From Polaromonas sp. (GTDB taxonomy: Bacteria; Pseudomonadota; Gammaproteobacteria; Burkholderiales; Burkholderiaceae_C), in the NCBI RefSeq assembly GCF_012927415.1, contig NZ_JABBPF010000033.1:1-46797 (forward strand): a stretch of DNA of 46,797 nucleotides. The letters run 5' to 3'. Positions 27,476-35,343 of the stretch are shown one piece after another. The translations under genes and the position numbers were made by a program. The notes under the pieces are model-generated. The model worked only from the letters and a program-made list of their open reading frames with translations, was not told the origin of the DNA and made no database searches. Numbering within the stretch: the stretch's first letter is position 1; every line of letters starts with the position of its first letter.

Positions 27476-28816
27476 TTGAAAAAATTTGCCCTGCCCAAAA
27501 TGGTCATCACCCTTCCCCTGGCGGTGCTGGCGGCTGCGTCCCTCATTTTGATCAACGAGTCCAGTTTTCAGGAATCGACTGCGGCGCTGGCTAACATCGA
27601 ATCCGCCCAGCAAACCCGCGGTGCCATCAGCAAACTGGTGCAGCAGGTGCTGGATGCGGAAACGGGACAGCGCGGCTTTCTGCTGACAGGCGATCCCCGC
27701 TACCTGGAGCCCTACAACACGGCTACTGCAGATATTAACCAAAACCTCGACGTCATGCGTCAGCTTTTCGCTCCTTCAAGGGAGCAACTCGGAGATTTTG
27801 ACCTCGTGTCCAGGCATGTCTCGCGCAAACTCGCTGAAATGGACCTGAGCGTGCGCATGCGCAAGCAGGGCAATGAAGATGGCTGGAAATTTGTATTGAC
27901 CACCGATGTGGGCAAGGAACAGATGGAAGCGATCCGTGAACAATCCGCCAAGCTGCTGGCCAGCAGCATCCGAAAGATGGAGCAGGGGCAAGCACAGATC
28001 CAGAAAGCACTACAGCTGTCGCGCATTGGCATTGCAACGACGGCGCTGATTGGGCTGTTGGCTTTCTACATGTATTTGCTGCAAACCAAGGCGCTGGTTG
28101 CCTCGGGCTTGCGAGAGAAGGATTCGTTGCAGCGAGAGCGTGACCTGCTCGAAAAACAGGTGCGCGAGCGGACTGCCAGCCTGGCAGAACTGGCAACTCA
28201 CCTGCAGAATGTTCGTGAGGACGAACGCGGCCATCTGGCACGCGAACTACACGACGAGCTCGGCGCACTCCTCACGGCGGCCAAGCTAGATGTAGCCAGG
28301 CTCAAATCACGACTGGCTGGCAATCTGCCCGAAGCATCCGAGCGCCTTGAACACCTGACCAGCACGCTCAACAGCGGGATTGCCCTGAAGCGTCGAATTG
28401 TCGAAGATTTGCATCCCTCATCGCTTTCCCACTTGGGGCTGGTGGCGTCGCTGGAAATTCTCGCGCGGGAATTTGAAGAACGTTCTGGCCTTTCCATCAC
28501 CACCGATCTGGAAACGGTGGAACTTGAAGGTTCAGCCCAGCTTACCGTTTACCGCCTGGTGCAAGAGTCGCTGACAAACATGGCGAAATATGCGAATGCC
28601 ACGCAGGCTGAAATCAGGCTGGAAAACTTTGATGGCTACATCGCGGTGGAGGTCCGGGACAATGGTGAAGGCTTCAATGTGGAAAACGTCGGGCCGGGAA
28701 GCCACGGCCTCTCAGGCATGCGCCACCGGGTGGAAGCAGCGGGCGGTCGCCTCACTGTCACAAGCGCCGCAGGAAGCGGAACAAAGATTTCGGCCATGCT
28801 GCCCAAAAACATGTAA
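27476..28816 (+). CDS. CHASE3-domain sensor histidine kinase (HisKA_3 type)
   Basis: The 446-residue kinase has two membrane helices (about 9-27 and 182-202). They flank a periplasmic CHASE3 domain marked by VLDAETGQRGFLLTGDPRYLEPY. After a coiled stretch (REKDSLQRERDLLEKQVRE), the HisKA_3 dimerisation domain carries phospho-accepting His259 in ARELHDELGALL. The ATPase domain has the N-box TVYRLVQESLTNMAKYA, VRDNGEGF and the G2 box GLSGMRHRVEA. This kind of kinase pairs with NarL-type regulators, as encoded divergently next door. The start is TTG with GGAG 8-9 nt upstream; no ATG is available. The signal is unknown. Confidence 0.9.
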   Translation: MKKFALPKMVITLPLAVLAAASLILINESSFQESTAALANIESAQQTRGAISKLVQQVLDAETGQRGFLLTGDPRYLEPYNTATADINQNLDVMRQLFAPSREQLGDFDLVSRHVSRKLAEMDLSVRMRKQGNEDGWKFVLTTDVGKEQMEAIREQSAKLLASSIRKMEQGQAQIQKALQLSRIGIATTALIGLLAFYMYLLQTKALVASGLREKDSLQRERDLLEKQVRERTASLAELATHLQNVREDERGHLARELHDELGALLTAAKLDVARLKSRLAGNLPEASERLEHLTSTLNSGIALKRRIVEDLHPSSLSHLGLVASLEILAREFEERSGLSITTDLETVELEGSAQLTVYRLVQESLTNMAKYANATQAEIRLENFDGYIAVEVRDNGEGFNVENVGPGSHGLSGMRHRVEAAGGRLTVTSAAGSGTKISAMLPKNM

Positions 28817-28867
28817 CGCAATGCATCATTGCAGAAGGCCCTGGCCCCGATAAGGCACGTAACAAAA

Positions 28868-28885
28868 TGTCAGCCCCATCCTACA
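28868..28885. promoter_or_regulatory. GacA/UvrY-like box 3 upstream of the stress operon
   Basis: TGTCAG-CCCCAT-CCTACA has the same 6-6-6 layout and identical right half as the two boxes before the receiver gene. It lies 132 bp before the DUF1328 ATG, consistent with an activator site. No clear -10/-35 pair was found below it. Confidence 0.5.
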
Positions 28886-29017
28886 CCCTGGCACCCCTGT
28901 CACTTACAGCTCTGCAGGCTCGAAGCCGATAAGTAAAAGCCTCTATGCCCGATAAAGTAACAAGAGGCGTTGCAAGCAAGGAGCACCGCTCAAGCAGCCC
29001 AATGAAGGAGTTCGAAA

Positions 29018-29182
29018 ATGTTGCATTATTCTGTCGTATTTTTGGTGATCGCTCTGATCGCTGCCGTATTCGGATTTGGCGGCATAGCGGCCGGGGCCGT
29101 TGAAATTGCCAAGATTCTTTTCATCATTTTCGCCATCATGGCGATTGTGAGCTTCGTGATCAGCCTGGTCAGGAAGAATTGA
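29018..29182 (+). CDS. DUF1328 (YtjA) small membrane protein
   Basis: This 54-residue protein starts [19 protein letters not shown] and has [16 protein letters not shown], then a second hydrophobic helix ending in a basic tail LVRKN. These are the two-helix features of the DUF1328/YtjA family. AAGGAG lies 8 nt upstream of the ATG. It is first in a run of stress and envelope genes that continues through the ferritin-like gene. The biochemical role is unknown; family members often neighbour stress genes. Confidence 0.88.
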   Translation: MLHYSVVFLVIALIAAVFGFGGIAAGAVEIAKILFIIFAIMAIVSFVISLVRKN

Positions 29183-29250
29183 CTGGGCGACCACTCGATG
29201 GCCTGTTTTGTTTTGCCGCTCCAACCTCCCCAACCAATTAAGGATCTCAA

Positions 29251-29655
29251 ATGAATATCAATACCCCACCAAACCTGGCACGCGACACCATGCCCACGAT
29301 GCGCCAAGCGTCCGATGACCTTCTTCAATCAGCCGGTAAGGCATTGGAATCAACCCGCGATCATGCCAATGACGCGCTGGACAAAGCCGAGAGCAAAGTA
29401 CGCGAATTGCGCGGCAGCGTTGATCCCATGGTTGACATGCTGGCGACAAAAGCTCAAAAGCTCGCCCGCCACAGTCTGGATCTGGCTTCTGAAGCCAAGG
29501 ACCGCGCTGAGCAGTCTTTCAAACGTGCGGCCGGAGTTACAACCCGTTATGTATCAGAGCAACCCGTTCGCTCGATACTTATCGCAGCCGCGGTTGGCGC
29601 AACCGTTGCTTTGCTGGTTTCCGCGACCCGCCACCGTAACCAGAACCGCTACTGA
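29251..29655 (+). CDS. DUF883-like (YqjD/ElaB) membrane-anchored protein
   Basis: The 134-residue protein has a long charged helical region with repeated Lys/Glu/Ala heptads (SAGKALESTRDHANDALDKA, then LARHSLDLASEAKDRAEQSF). It is followed by YVSEQPVRSILIAAAVGATVALLVSA, a C-terminal membrane helix, and a basic tail. In E. coli YqjD and ElaB this fold anchors ribosomes to the inner membrane in stationary phase under RpoS control. The match is to layout and the YVxEQPxxSI motif, not to high identity. It precedes a YqjE-like gene, as in the E. coli yqjDE pair. Confidence 0.82.
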   Translation: MNINTPPNLARDTMPTMRQASDDLLQSAGKALESTRDHANDALDKAESKVRELRGSVDPMVDMLATKAQKLARHSLDLASEAKDRAEQSFKRAAGVTTRYVSEQPVRSILIAAAVGATVALLVSATRHRNQNRY

Positions 29656-29710
29656 AAATGACACACTGCCAGACCAAGAAAACCCGCTGACGATCAAACC
29701 GACCTGACTT

Positions 29711-30076
29711 ATGCTGCACCCGCTGTTTTCCACGATCGTTCAAAGACCCGATCTGGTTCTTGACCATATTTCGGCTTATGGCGCGCTTTTTCACGAAGAA
29801 GCGTCCAGTGCTGGCGCAGAGATTCTGCAGCGGGTTGCGGCATGGGTGCTGGCGATATTGGCCACAGCGGTGTTCCTGGGTCTTTCCGGCACGGCGTTGA
29901 TGCTGGGATTCATGCAAAATCATTTCCATTGGGTGCTTGTCGCAGTTCCCGGTTTTGCGCTTCTGCTGCTGGTAATCGCCGTGTTGGTCGCTAAAAAACC
30001 GCTTCGGAGTGAACGTTTTCCTGAACTCAGAGCGCAGCTCGACAGCGATGCGCTGGCGTTGCGCTCGGTCTCCTGA
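29711..30076 (+). CDS. YqjE-like (phage-holin superfamily) membrane protein
   Basis: The 121-residue protein has an N-terminal amphipathic part (about 1-45) with YGALFHEEASSAGAEI, two membrane helices (about 46-70 and 77-96) and a charged tail RSERFPELRAQLDSDALAL. This matches the YqjE/DUF1469 group that follows yqjD in enterobacteria. No lytic role is implied by the holin-superfamily name. It is separated from the DUF883-like gene by 55 bp with no other gene between. Confidence 0.8.
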   Translation: MLHPLFSTIVQRPDLVLDHISAYGALFHEEASSAGAEILQRVAAWVLAILATAVFLGLSGTALMLGFMQNHFHWVLVAVPGFALLLLVIAVLVAKKPLRSERFPELRAQLDSDALALRSVS

Positions 30077-30100
30077 GGCTCTGTTGCGTCAAAGTTTGAA

Positions 30101-30547
30101 ATGCCTGCAACGCCCACACCTACCCCTCAGGAACGCTTAGCGCTCAGCCGCAAGGCGATCATCAAGCACATGAGCCGACACCATTGGGAAAATGACCTTG
30201 AACCGGATAACGAGTTAGATGATTCCAGGCAGCCCAATTCCGTTTCACAAGGCGCCTTGGGCTTGGTGAAACACGCTCTGCGTGTTTGGTGGCATGGCCA
30301 TCCGGCCAGCAGTATGGTCCAGCTTGCACGGCCGTTTCTTGGCGAATATGCCAAGTTGCATCCATTTAAGTTACTGGGCGTATCTGCAGGCATTGGCGCG
30401 GCAGCCGTGCTGGTACGGCCTTGGCGCATGGTGTCTGTGGGTGGCTTGCTGCTTGCTACCCTCAAGTCATCGGGACTTTCAAGTGCGCTGCTGTCGCTGT
30501 TAACGAACCGCTCTCATCACCCTCAAAACAATTCAGGAACCCCATGA
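30101..30547 (+). CDS. Unknown membrane protein in the yqjK position
   Basis: I do not recognise this 148-residue protein. The N-terminal ~60 residues are polar, with QERLALSRKAIIKHM and an acidic stretch (ENDLEPDNELDD). About 68-90 holds HPASSMVQLARPFLGEYAKLHP. The C-terminal part has two hydrophobic segments (LLGVSAGIGAAAVLV and VSVGGLLLATL). It occupies the place of yqjK after yqjDE, and its start recalls YqjK slightly, but similarity is not clear. The stop overlaps the next start (ATGA), so it is translationally coupled to the ferritin-like gene. Confidence 0.75.
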   Translation: MPATPTPTPQERLALSRKAIIKHMSRHHWENDLEPDNELDDSRQPNSVSQGALGLVKHALRVWWHGHPASSMVQLARPFLGEYAKLHPFKLLGVSAGIGAAAVLVRPWRMVSVGGLLLATLKSSGLSSALLSLLTNRSHHPQNNSGTP

Positions 30548-31086
30548 AAACAAATCCCACTGCGTCCAACACCATGAAGATTGATGAATCGGGTCTGATT
30601 GCGGCCCGCTCCAGTCTTGAACAGGGCGCCATCACGCCGGCTTATGGACCCCACCGCGAAGCTATCGTAAAACTCCTCAACGACTCACTTGCGACCGAGC
30701 TGGTGTGCGTGCTGCGCTACAAGCGTCACCACTTCATGGCAAGCGGTCTGGCATCTCCCAAGATTGCTGAGGAATTTCTCGTCCATGCCAACGAAGAGTC
30801 TGCCCACGCAGACCGCATAGCACGGCGAATTGTCCAACTCGGCGGCGAACCTGATTTTTCTCCGTCTACTTTGCTGCAGCGCAGCCATGCAGACTATGAT
30901 GAGTCAAATGATTTGCAGACTATGGTGAGGGTGAACCTCGTCGCCGAGCGGATCGCGATCGAAACCTACCGCCAGATGATTACGCTCCTCGCCGACAAGG
31001 ACCCTACCACCCGCCGAATGCTTGAAAGCATTCTTGCCGATGAAGAAGAGCATGCCGACGAGCTTAAAGACTGGCTTGAGAAATAA
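30544..31086 (+). CDS. Ferritin-like (bacterioferritin/Dps-type) protein
   Basis: This 180-residue four-helix protein keeps the di-iron ligand pattern: Glu in LATELVCVLRYKRHHF, ExxH in HANEESAHADRIA, Glu in LVAERIAIETYRQMI and ExxH in LADEEEHADELKDWL. It thus has a bacterioferritin-like ferroxidase centre; a haem-binding Met is not obvious. Such proteins store iron or detoxify peroxide. The ~40-residue N-terminal extension is polar and may be disordered. Its start codon overlaps the stop of the unknown membrane gene. Confidence 0.88.
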   Translation: MKTNPTASNTMKIDESGLIAARSSLEQGAITPAYGPHREAIVKLLNDSLATELVCVLRYKRHHFMASGLASPKIAEEFLVHANEESAHADRIARRIVQLGGEPDFSPSTLLQRSHADYDESNDLQTMVRVNLVAERIAIETYRQMITLLADKDPTTRRMLESILADEEEHADELKDWLEK

Positions 31087-31182
31087 ATTGTTATCCGCAG
31101 GTCAATAGGCGTGGTGCCGCCAGTTGACAGGCTTTCCCAACTTTGCACCGATTAAATTAAACCAACTCAAGAGGATAACCCT

Positions 31183-31497
31183 ATGAAATACGCTCGCGCA
31201 ATCGCATTCGCCGCCTTGGCAGGCATCACCATCATTGGCAGCGGCTGCGCCGTGGGGCGTGGTCAGGAAACGGCTGGATCCTATGTTGATGATGCTGCCA
31301 TCACTACTTCTGTCAAAGCCAAATTCGTTGAAGATAAAACGGTTTCAGCAACTTCCATCAGCGTTGAAACGCTCAATGGCACGGTTCAGTTGTCTGGGTT
31401 TGCAAAGTCGACCGCAGAAAGAACGCAGGCTGAAAACATCGCCCGCGGCGTGAAGAACGTCAGGTCTGTACGCAACGACATCGTCGTTCGGCCTTAA
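31183..31497 (+). CDS. BON-domain lipoprotein
   Basis: The 104-residue protein has a signal ending in the lipobox IIGSGC and then one BON domain: VDDAAITTSVKAKFVED, ISVETLNGTVQLSGFAKS and ARGVKNVRSVRNDIVV. BON domains occur in OsmY and other periplasmic stress proteins and are thought to bind membranes. AAGAGG lies 8 nt before the ATG. TTGACA at 31124-31129 is a candidate -35, but no well-spaced -10 follows, so the promoter is uncertain. A strong terminator follows. Confidence 0.88.
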   Translation: MKYARAIAFAALAGITIIGSGCAVGRGQETAGSYVDDAAITTSVKAKFVEDKTVSATSISVETLNGTVQLSGFAKSTAERTQAENIARGVKNVRSVRNDIVVRP

Positions 31498-31539
31498 ATC
31501 TTTCCTCAGGGTTTGCGCCATTAAAGATGGCGCGCATCA

Positions 31540-31574
31540 GGCAAGTGATGAATTTTTCATCACTTGCCTTTTTT
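31540..31574 (+). terminator. Rho-independent terminator after the BON lipoprotein gene
   Basis: A perfect 12-bp stem (GGCAAGTGATGA / TCATCACTTGCC) with a 5-nt loop is followed directly by six T. Another hairpin, GCGCCAT / ATGGCGC, lies just upstream at 31515-31533. Confidence 0.88.
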
Positions 31575-31664
31575 AATGGCAAGGTCTTTCAAGGCTTGCC
31601 GAAAACCAAGATGCAGAGCCGCTTGGTGGGCTGGCACAGGTGACGCGGTATGCGCCGCAGGCAA

Positions 31665-31710
31665 GAAAAAACGCGGCTGCCCGCCGAAATCTTTCAGCAA
31701 GCAGCCGCGT
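31665..31710 (-). terminator. Rho-independent terminator of the leftward BON gene
   Basis: On the minus strand a 10-bp perfect stem (ACGCGGCTGC / GCAGCCGCGT) with a 20-nt loop is followed by a run of five T. It begins 25 bp after the stop of the leftward BON gene. Confidence 0.75.
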
Positions 31711-31734
31711 CGAGGGAGCAGACGGCTAAAAAAA

Positions 31735-32283
31735 TCAGCCTGCCTTCACGACCAGCTTGTTGTCCACCGAGCGCACGCCCTTGACCGCTTTGGCGATGCC
31801 GCCCGCCTTTTCACGGGCTGCTTCGGTCGGTGCGGAGCCACTCAGCGTCACTGCACCTTCTTTGGTATCCACATTGATCTTGAGCACGCTCAAGTCGCTG
31901 GTTCTGGCGATCTCGGATGATACGGCTGTCGTGATGGCGACATCACCGAATTTCTCCTCTGCCTTACCCACAGCTTCCCTGGTAGAAGATTCGGCATTTT
32001 TTGCCGCATCCTTGATGGCGGTCCCCGCGTTAGCCATCGCATCTTCCGTTTTAGCCTTAACCGCCGCCGCAGACTGCTCTGTCTGGGCTCTGGCTTGCAC
32101 GGCCGCCTGCTGCGTTTTTGCAATCGCCGAGTCAACTTGCTGGCCGGCAGTTTTGTTTTCCTCCTCCTTGCTACAAGCGCCCAACGCAAGAATAAGGGCC
32201 AGCGAAGCGACAGCCACCCGCACCTCATGGGGACGAAGGCCTATGGATGAACGGTGAAAAAAAGGAAAAGCTTTTGGTTTCAT
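31735..32283 (-). CDS. BON-domain lipoprotein with Ala/Lys/Glu coiled region
   Basis: The 182-residue protein has the lipobox LALGAC at about 37 and then an Ala/Lys/Gln-rich helical stretch (residues ~45-110). A C-terminal BON domain follows, with VAITTAVSSEIARTSD, INVDTKEGAVTLSGSAPT and AKAVKGVRSVDNKLVV. The signal n-region is unusually long from this ATG; a GTG 20 codons later (MRVAVASLALILALGAC) would give a standard signal. It converges on the other BON gene. The two BON domains are similar, which suggests an old duplication. Confidence 0.85.
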   Translation of the reverse strand: MKPKAFPFFHRSSIGLRPHEVRVAVASLALILALGACSKEEENKTAGQQVDSAIAKTQQAAVQARAQTEQSAAAVKAKTEDAMANAGTAIKDAAKNAESSTREAVGKAEEKFGDVAITTAVSSEIARTSDLSVLKINVDTKEGAVTLSGSAPTEAAREKAGGIAKAVKGVRSVDNKLVVKAG

Positions 32284-32460
32284 GATGATTCCTGTTTTGA
32301 AAGAGACGGCCCAGAAAAAAACCTGAATAAGCTCAACGAAGCCGCAATTGTAAAAACTAAACCGACTGGATCATATCGGTCATGCCTGTTTCTGCCAATC
32401 AGCCTTTGTCGAATTTTCCGTAGGACTGGGACCAGAAAGCTACGGAAGAATTAGAGGAAA

Positions 32461-33042
32461 TTATTTTCGCGTCATCCTCTCCGAAAAATCAGGCCCTGCG
32501 ATTTGCGAATAAGCCTCTGCTCGGCAGGAACCATGCTGTTTGCGGAAATACCGCGGGTAAACAGGCGCCTTGGCGTGAGATTTGGAAAATAGGCCAATCC
32601 CCGCATTTTTCGCCTTTTGCTGCTCCAGCGCATACGGGCCTGCGCTAGCGCGATAGTGGTAGGACCAGGCTTGCCCATGCGCTACCATCCACGCCCCCTG
32701 ATCCTCGCCATCAAGCACAATACGCGCCACCAGGCGACCATAATCGTCATACATCGTGCCGTAAACCGCCACACGTTTACCGAGCACTCTGAGTTTGAGC
32801 GCATCACGGGATGTTGTGCCGCCGGCCTGGCAAACCTCCGGCGCGTCAATGCCATCCATTCGAATACTGACCGGCTTGCCGCCACCCGGCGCTCGCACCC
32901 GGACCGTGTCGCCGTCAACGACGTAAGTCACGACACCCGACCAGACAGCTCCGGACGCCCCGGCGGCGGAAACCGGCGAAAACACCATGGCCAGTGCAAA
33001 AGTCACCGCTAATGGCAGCCTGACCCAAAGGGCGAAAGTCAT
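32461..33042 (-). CDS. Secreted thermonuclease (SNase) family protein
   Basis: The 193-residue protein has a Sec signal peptide (about 1-27, ending near VSAAGA). The staphylococcal-nuclease fold follows: YVVDGDTVRV, IRMDGIDAPEVCQ (catalytic Arg and Asp/Glu), YDDYGRLVARIVLDG and an AWMVAHGQAWSYH segment with the second active-site region. The product is a calcium-dependent extracellular or periplasmic nuclease, by family. Beyond the usual FRKQHGSC end there are about 19 extra residues, perhaps from loss of the original stop. A palindrome copy lies 10 bp upstream of the start. Confidence 0.88.
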   Translation of the reverse strand: MTFALWVRLPLAVTFALAMVFSPVSAAGASGAVWSGVVTYVVDGDTVRVRAPGGGKPVSIRMDGIDAPEVCQAGGTTSRDALKLRVLGKRVAVYGTMYDDYGRLVARIVLDGEDQGAWMVAHGQAWSYHYRASAGPYALEQQKAKNAGIGLFSKSHAKAPVYPRYFRKQHGSCRAEAYSQIAGPDFSERMTRK

Positions 33043-33052
33043 GTTTCTAGTT

Positions 33053-33069
33053 GCTATATATTTAATAGC
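33053..33069. repeat. 17-bp dispersed palindrome, copy 6
   Basis: The sequence is GCTATATATTTAATAGC, upstream of the nuclease start. Its reverse complement differs from copy 1 by one base. Confidence 0.7.
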
Positions 33070-33251
33070 GAATCATGCCGAATTTCATTGGACATGAGCT
33101 CTATTTGATGCTGAAAACAGGCTGTGCGGGGTGTTGCAGCAAACCAGCGACAGGGAAATGCTCCATTTTTCACCGCTTAACATACTGGACAAATAAACAG
33201 TTTAGTCGGTTTTTTCGACTCGTTCTGGTCTGATCATTCCCGCCCGAAACA

Positions 33252-34070
33252 CTAGGAGGTGACGATCCAGCCTTCCAGCACATCGATCTCCAGCGGTAAA
33301 CCGTAACGGGGTGCACCCTTGCCTGCCGCCCACGCTGCCTGCAACAGACACAACACCGCATCCAGGCTGTCGCCACTGGCGTCGTCAACCAGAGCATCGC
33401 GTTGGGCATGACTGACCTTCAGCCGCAAGCCTAGTCGGGTTTGCCCGTGCTCCAGCGCGGTCACCAGATCCTTGCGCGCTATCAGGCGCTCTGGTGTCTG
33501 CTTGGCCCTGTCGTCGCTTTTGTACGAACGCAGACCCAGCACCTCGCGGGCAAGCAGGCCCGGATAGCCTTCCAGCGCGACGCGTCGGGTGTCGCCGTCG
33601 TGCAGGCCCGGCAAATGCACGCCAGCGGCGAGCAGGCGTGGCATGCCGGCATGCAGCATATAGGCCACGGGCGGGTTCACCCATTTCATGGACGGACTGG
33701 AGCCGGCCGGCTTGTCCGTGGCGCGGTGGGCGAATTTCTGTCCTGTCGGCCGAGCGTCACAGAAGGCGGCAAAGGTGTTACGGATCTCAAGCCGGTTTAA
33801 GCCCGCATACTTGCGAATCAGCTCTGGCCAGCGGTCAGGCCAGCCCAGATTGGCTACCAGCTCGCGTGGCAGGCCGAAAGGAAAATCAAAGGCGCCGGTC
33901 CAAGCCCTTTCCACCTCAAGCCATTGCCCGAAGCCGTCCAGCGTTTCGATCCGCTCAAGCCCCGCAAGCAGGACACGCCCTTTGGAGGACGAACCTGACG
34001 CCATCACTATCGGTTTTCGGCGGCTGGGACTGCTCGAAAAATCGCACCCGATCAGCAAGTCTTGGCTCAT
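33252..34070 (-). CDS. DUF429 family protein
   Basis: The 272-residue protein begins LLIGCDFSSSPSRRKPIV and has WTGAFDFPFGLPRELV, with Asp/Glu pairs as in the RNase H-like fold proposed for DUF429. VALEGYPGLLAREVLG and ASGDSLDAVLCLLQAAWA follow; the last includes the conserved acidic residue of the family. There is no signal peptide. No function is established; a nuclease-like role is only suggested by the fold. It lies upstream of the nuclease gene on the same strand with a 209-bp gap that holds no gene. Confidence 0.78.
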   Translation of the reverse strand: MSQDLLIGCDFSSSPSRRKPIVMASGSSSKGRVLLAGLERIETLDGFGQWLEVERAWTGAFDFPFGLPRELVANLGWPDRWPELIRKYAGLNRLEIRNTFAAFCDARPTGQKFAHRATDKPAGSSPSMKWVNPPVAYMLHAGMPRLLAAGVHLPGLHDGDTRRVALEGYPGLLAREVLGLRSYKSDDRAKQTPERLIARKDLVTALEHGQTRLGLRLKVSHAQRDALVDDASGDSLDAVLCLLQAAWAAGKGAPRYGLPLEIDVLEGWIVTS

Positions 34071-34199
34071 GAAACCCTTGTTCGCTCGCTTAACGCAGCG
34101 CCCCTGCCGTCGCGCAACTAACCAGGATCACGACATCCGGCAAAAAGTGCCGAGGCAAGCGGAGGGTGGAATGCGGCAGGTGGAGCCGGTCGGGGCAAT

Positions 34200-34622
34200 T
34201 CAGGCGCGGCCTACGATGGACGCGGTGGCCATCAGCTCCTCCAGCAGCGCCAAAGATACCTTGCCGGAGGCGGCATAGGGATCCAGCTCGGGCTTTTCCG
34301 AGTATTTCAGCAAAATCGAATGGTTCAGCTTGAGCAGGTTGACCTGCCCCATGGTCCAGCCGCCAAAACGACGCTCCGAGATTTCCTCGAAATCCAGCAA
34401 TACAACATCTTTGTGGCGGAGATCTTTCTGGATATGCCCGTACAGCTCGCTGACTGCCATGCGGCCGCCTTCAATTGCCTGCAAAAAGATACCGCCTCCA
34501 TAGCAAAGAATGCCGGTGATGCCGCAAGACGGGTTGTACTGGCGCGACTGCACCAGAATCGCCTCGATCGCCCCGGCACTGGTGTCCACGGCGCGACTGG
34601 CATATAACAAACGTACCAACAT
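34200..34622 (-). CDS. BLUF-domain blue-light sensor
   Basis: The 140-residue protein is a single BLUF domain (about 1-95) with a short C-terminal tail. FAD-binding and photocycle residues are present: Tyr7 (LLYASRA), Asn30 (YNPSCGITGILCY), Gln48 (FLQAIEG), and Trp and Met in RRFGGWTMG. Blue light rearranges hydrogen bonds around the flavin and the signal is passed to a partner. No output domain is attached, so a separate partner is needed. It starts 4 bp after the folE stop, so it is coupled to folE. Confidence 0.92.
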   Translation of the reverse strand: MLVRLLYASRAVDTSAGAIEAILVQSRQYNPSCGITGILCYGGGIFLQAIEGGRMAVSELYGHIQKDLRHKDVVLLDFEEISERRFGGWTMGQVNLLKLNHSILLKYSEKPELDPYAASGKVSLALLEELMATASIVGRA

Positions 34623-34626
34623 GAGC

Positions 34627-35343
34627 TTATCCTTTGCGTGGAATGAGAGCGAGGAATTCGCGGCGCAGGGTCGAATCCTTGAGAAACACGCCGCGCATGA
34701 CAGAGTTGATCATCTTGCTGTCCATATCCTTTACACCGCGCCAGGCCATGCAGTAGTGGCTGGCTTCCATCACGATGGCCAGCCCGTCGGGCTGCGTTTT
34801 CTCCATGATCAGGTCAGCCAGCTGAACCACCGCTTCTTCCTGGATTTGCGGACGCCCCATCACCCACTCGGCCAGCCGCGCGTATTTGGACAGGCCGATC
34901 ACATTGGTGTGTTCATTGGGCATGACGCCAATCCATATCTTGCCGATAACCGGGCAAAAATGATGCGAGCAGGCACTGCGCACGGTAATCGGCCCGACGA
35001 TCATCAATTCATTCAGATGCTCGGCGTTAGGGAATTCGGTGATGGTGGGTGCCTGCACATAGCGCCCGTTGAACACCTCGTTCAGGTACATTTTTGCCAC
35101 GCGACGGGCAGTATTGCCTGTGTTGTGGTCGCCTGCGGTGTCGATGACCAGACTGTCGAGCACGCCCTGCATCTTGCCCTCGACCTCATCAAGCAGCTTT
35201 GCCAGTTCACCGGGCTCAATGAATTGGGCGATGTTGTCGTTGGCGTGGAAACGCTTTCGTGCCTGGACCAAACGTTCGCGAATCCTGACGGAAACAGGCG
35301 TGCCCTCGTCGGTGGCTGGCTGGGGAGACGTAGTAGTTTTCAT
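34627..35343 (-). CDS. folE: GTP cyclohydrolase I
   Basis: FolE opens GTP to 7,8-dihydroneopterin triphosphate, the first step to folate and related pterins. The 238-residue protein has the zinc and catalytic motif SACSHHFCPVIG, then GLSKYARLAEWVMGRPQIQE and the second zinc cysteine in SHYCMAWRGV. The N-terminal ~30 residues are an extension. ATG at 35343 (MKTTTSP) is preferred over an upstream in-frame start, as the longer N-terminus is not typical. It leads a two-gene unit with the BLUF gene. Confidence 0.93.
   Translation of the reverse strand: MKTTTSPQPATDEGTPVSVRIRERLVQARKRFHANDNIAQFIEPGELAKLLDEVEGKMQGVLDSLVIDTAGDHNTGNTARRVAKMYLNEVFNGRYVQAPTITEFPNAEHLNELMIVGPITVRSACSHHFCPVIGKIWIGVMPNEHTNVIGLSKYARLAEWVMGRPQIQEEAVVQLADLIMEKTQPDGLAIVMEASHYCMAWRGVKDMDSKMINSVMRGVFLKDSTLRREFLALIPRKG

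Noticed and set aside
32407..32424. TGTCGA-N6-CGTAGG as a fourth GacA-like box upstream of the leftward BON gene
   Set aside because: The right half has the wrong orientation for the palindromic site, so it may be chance.
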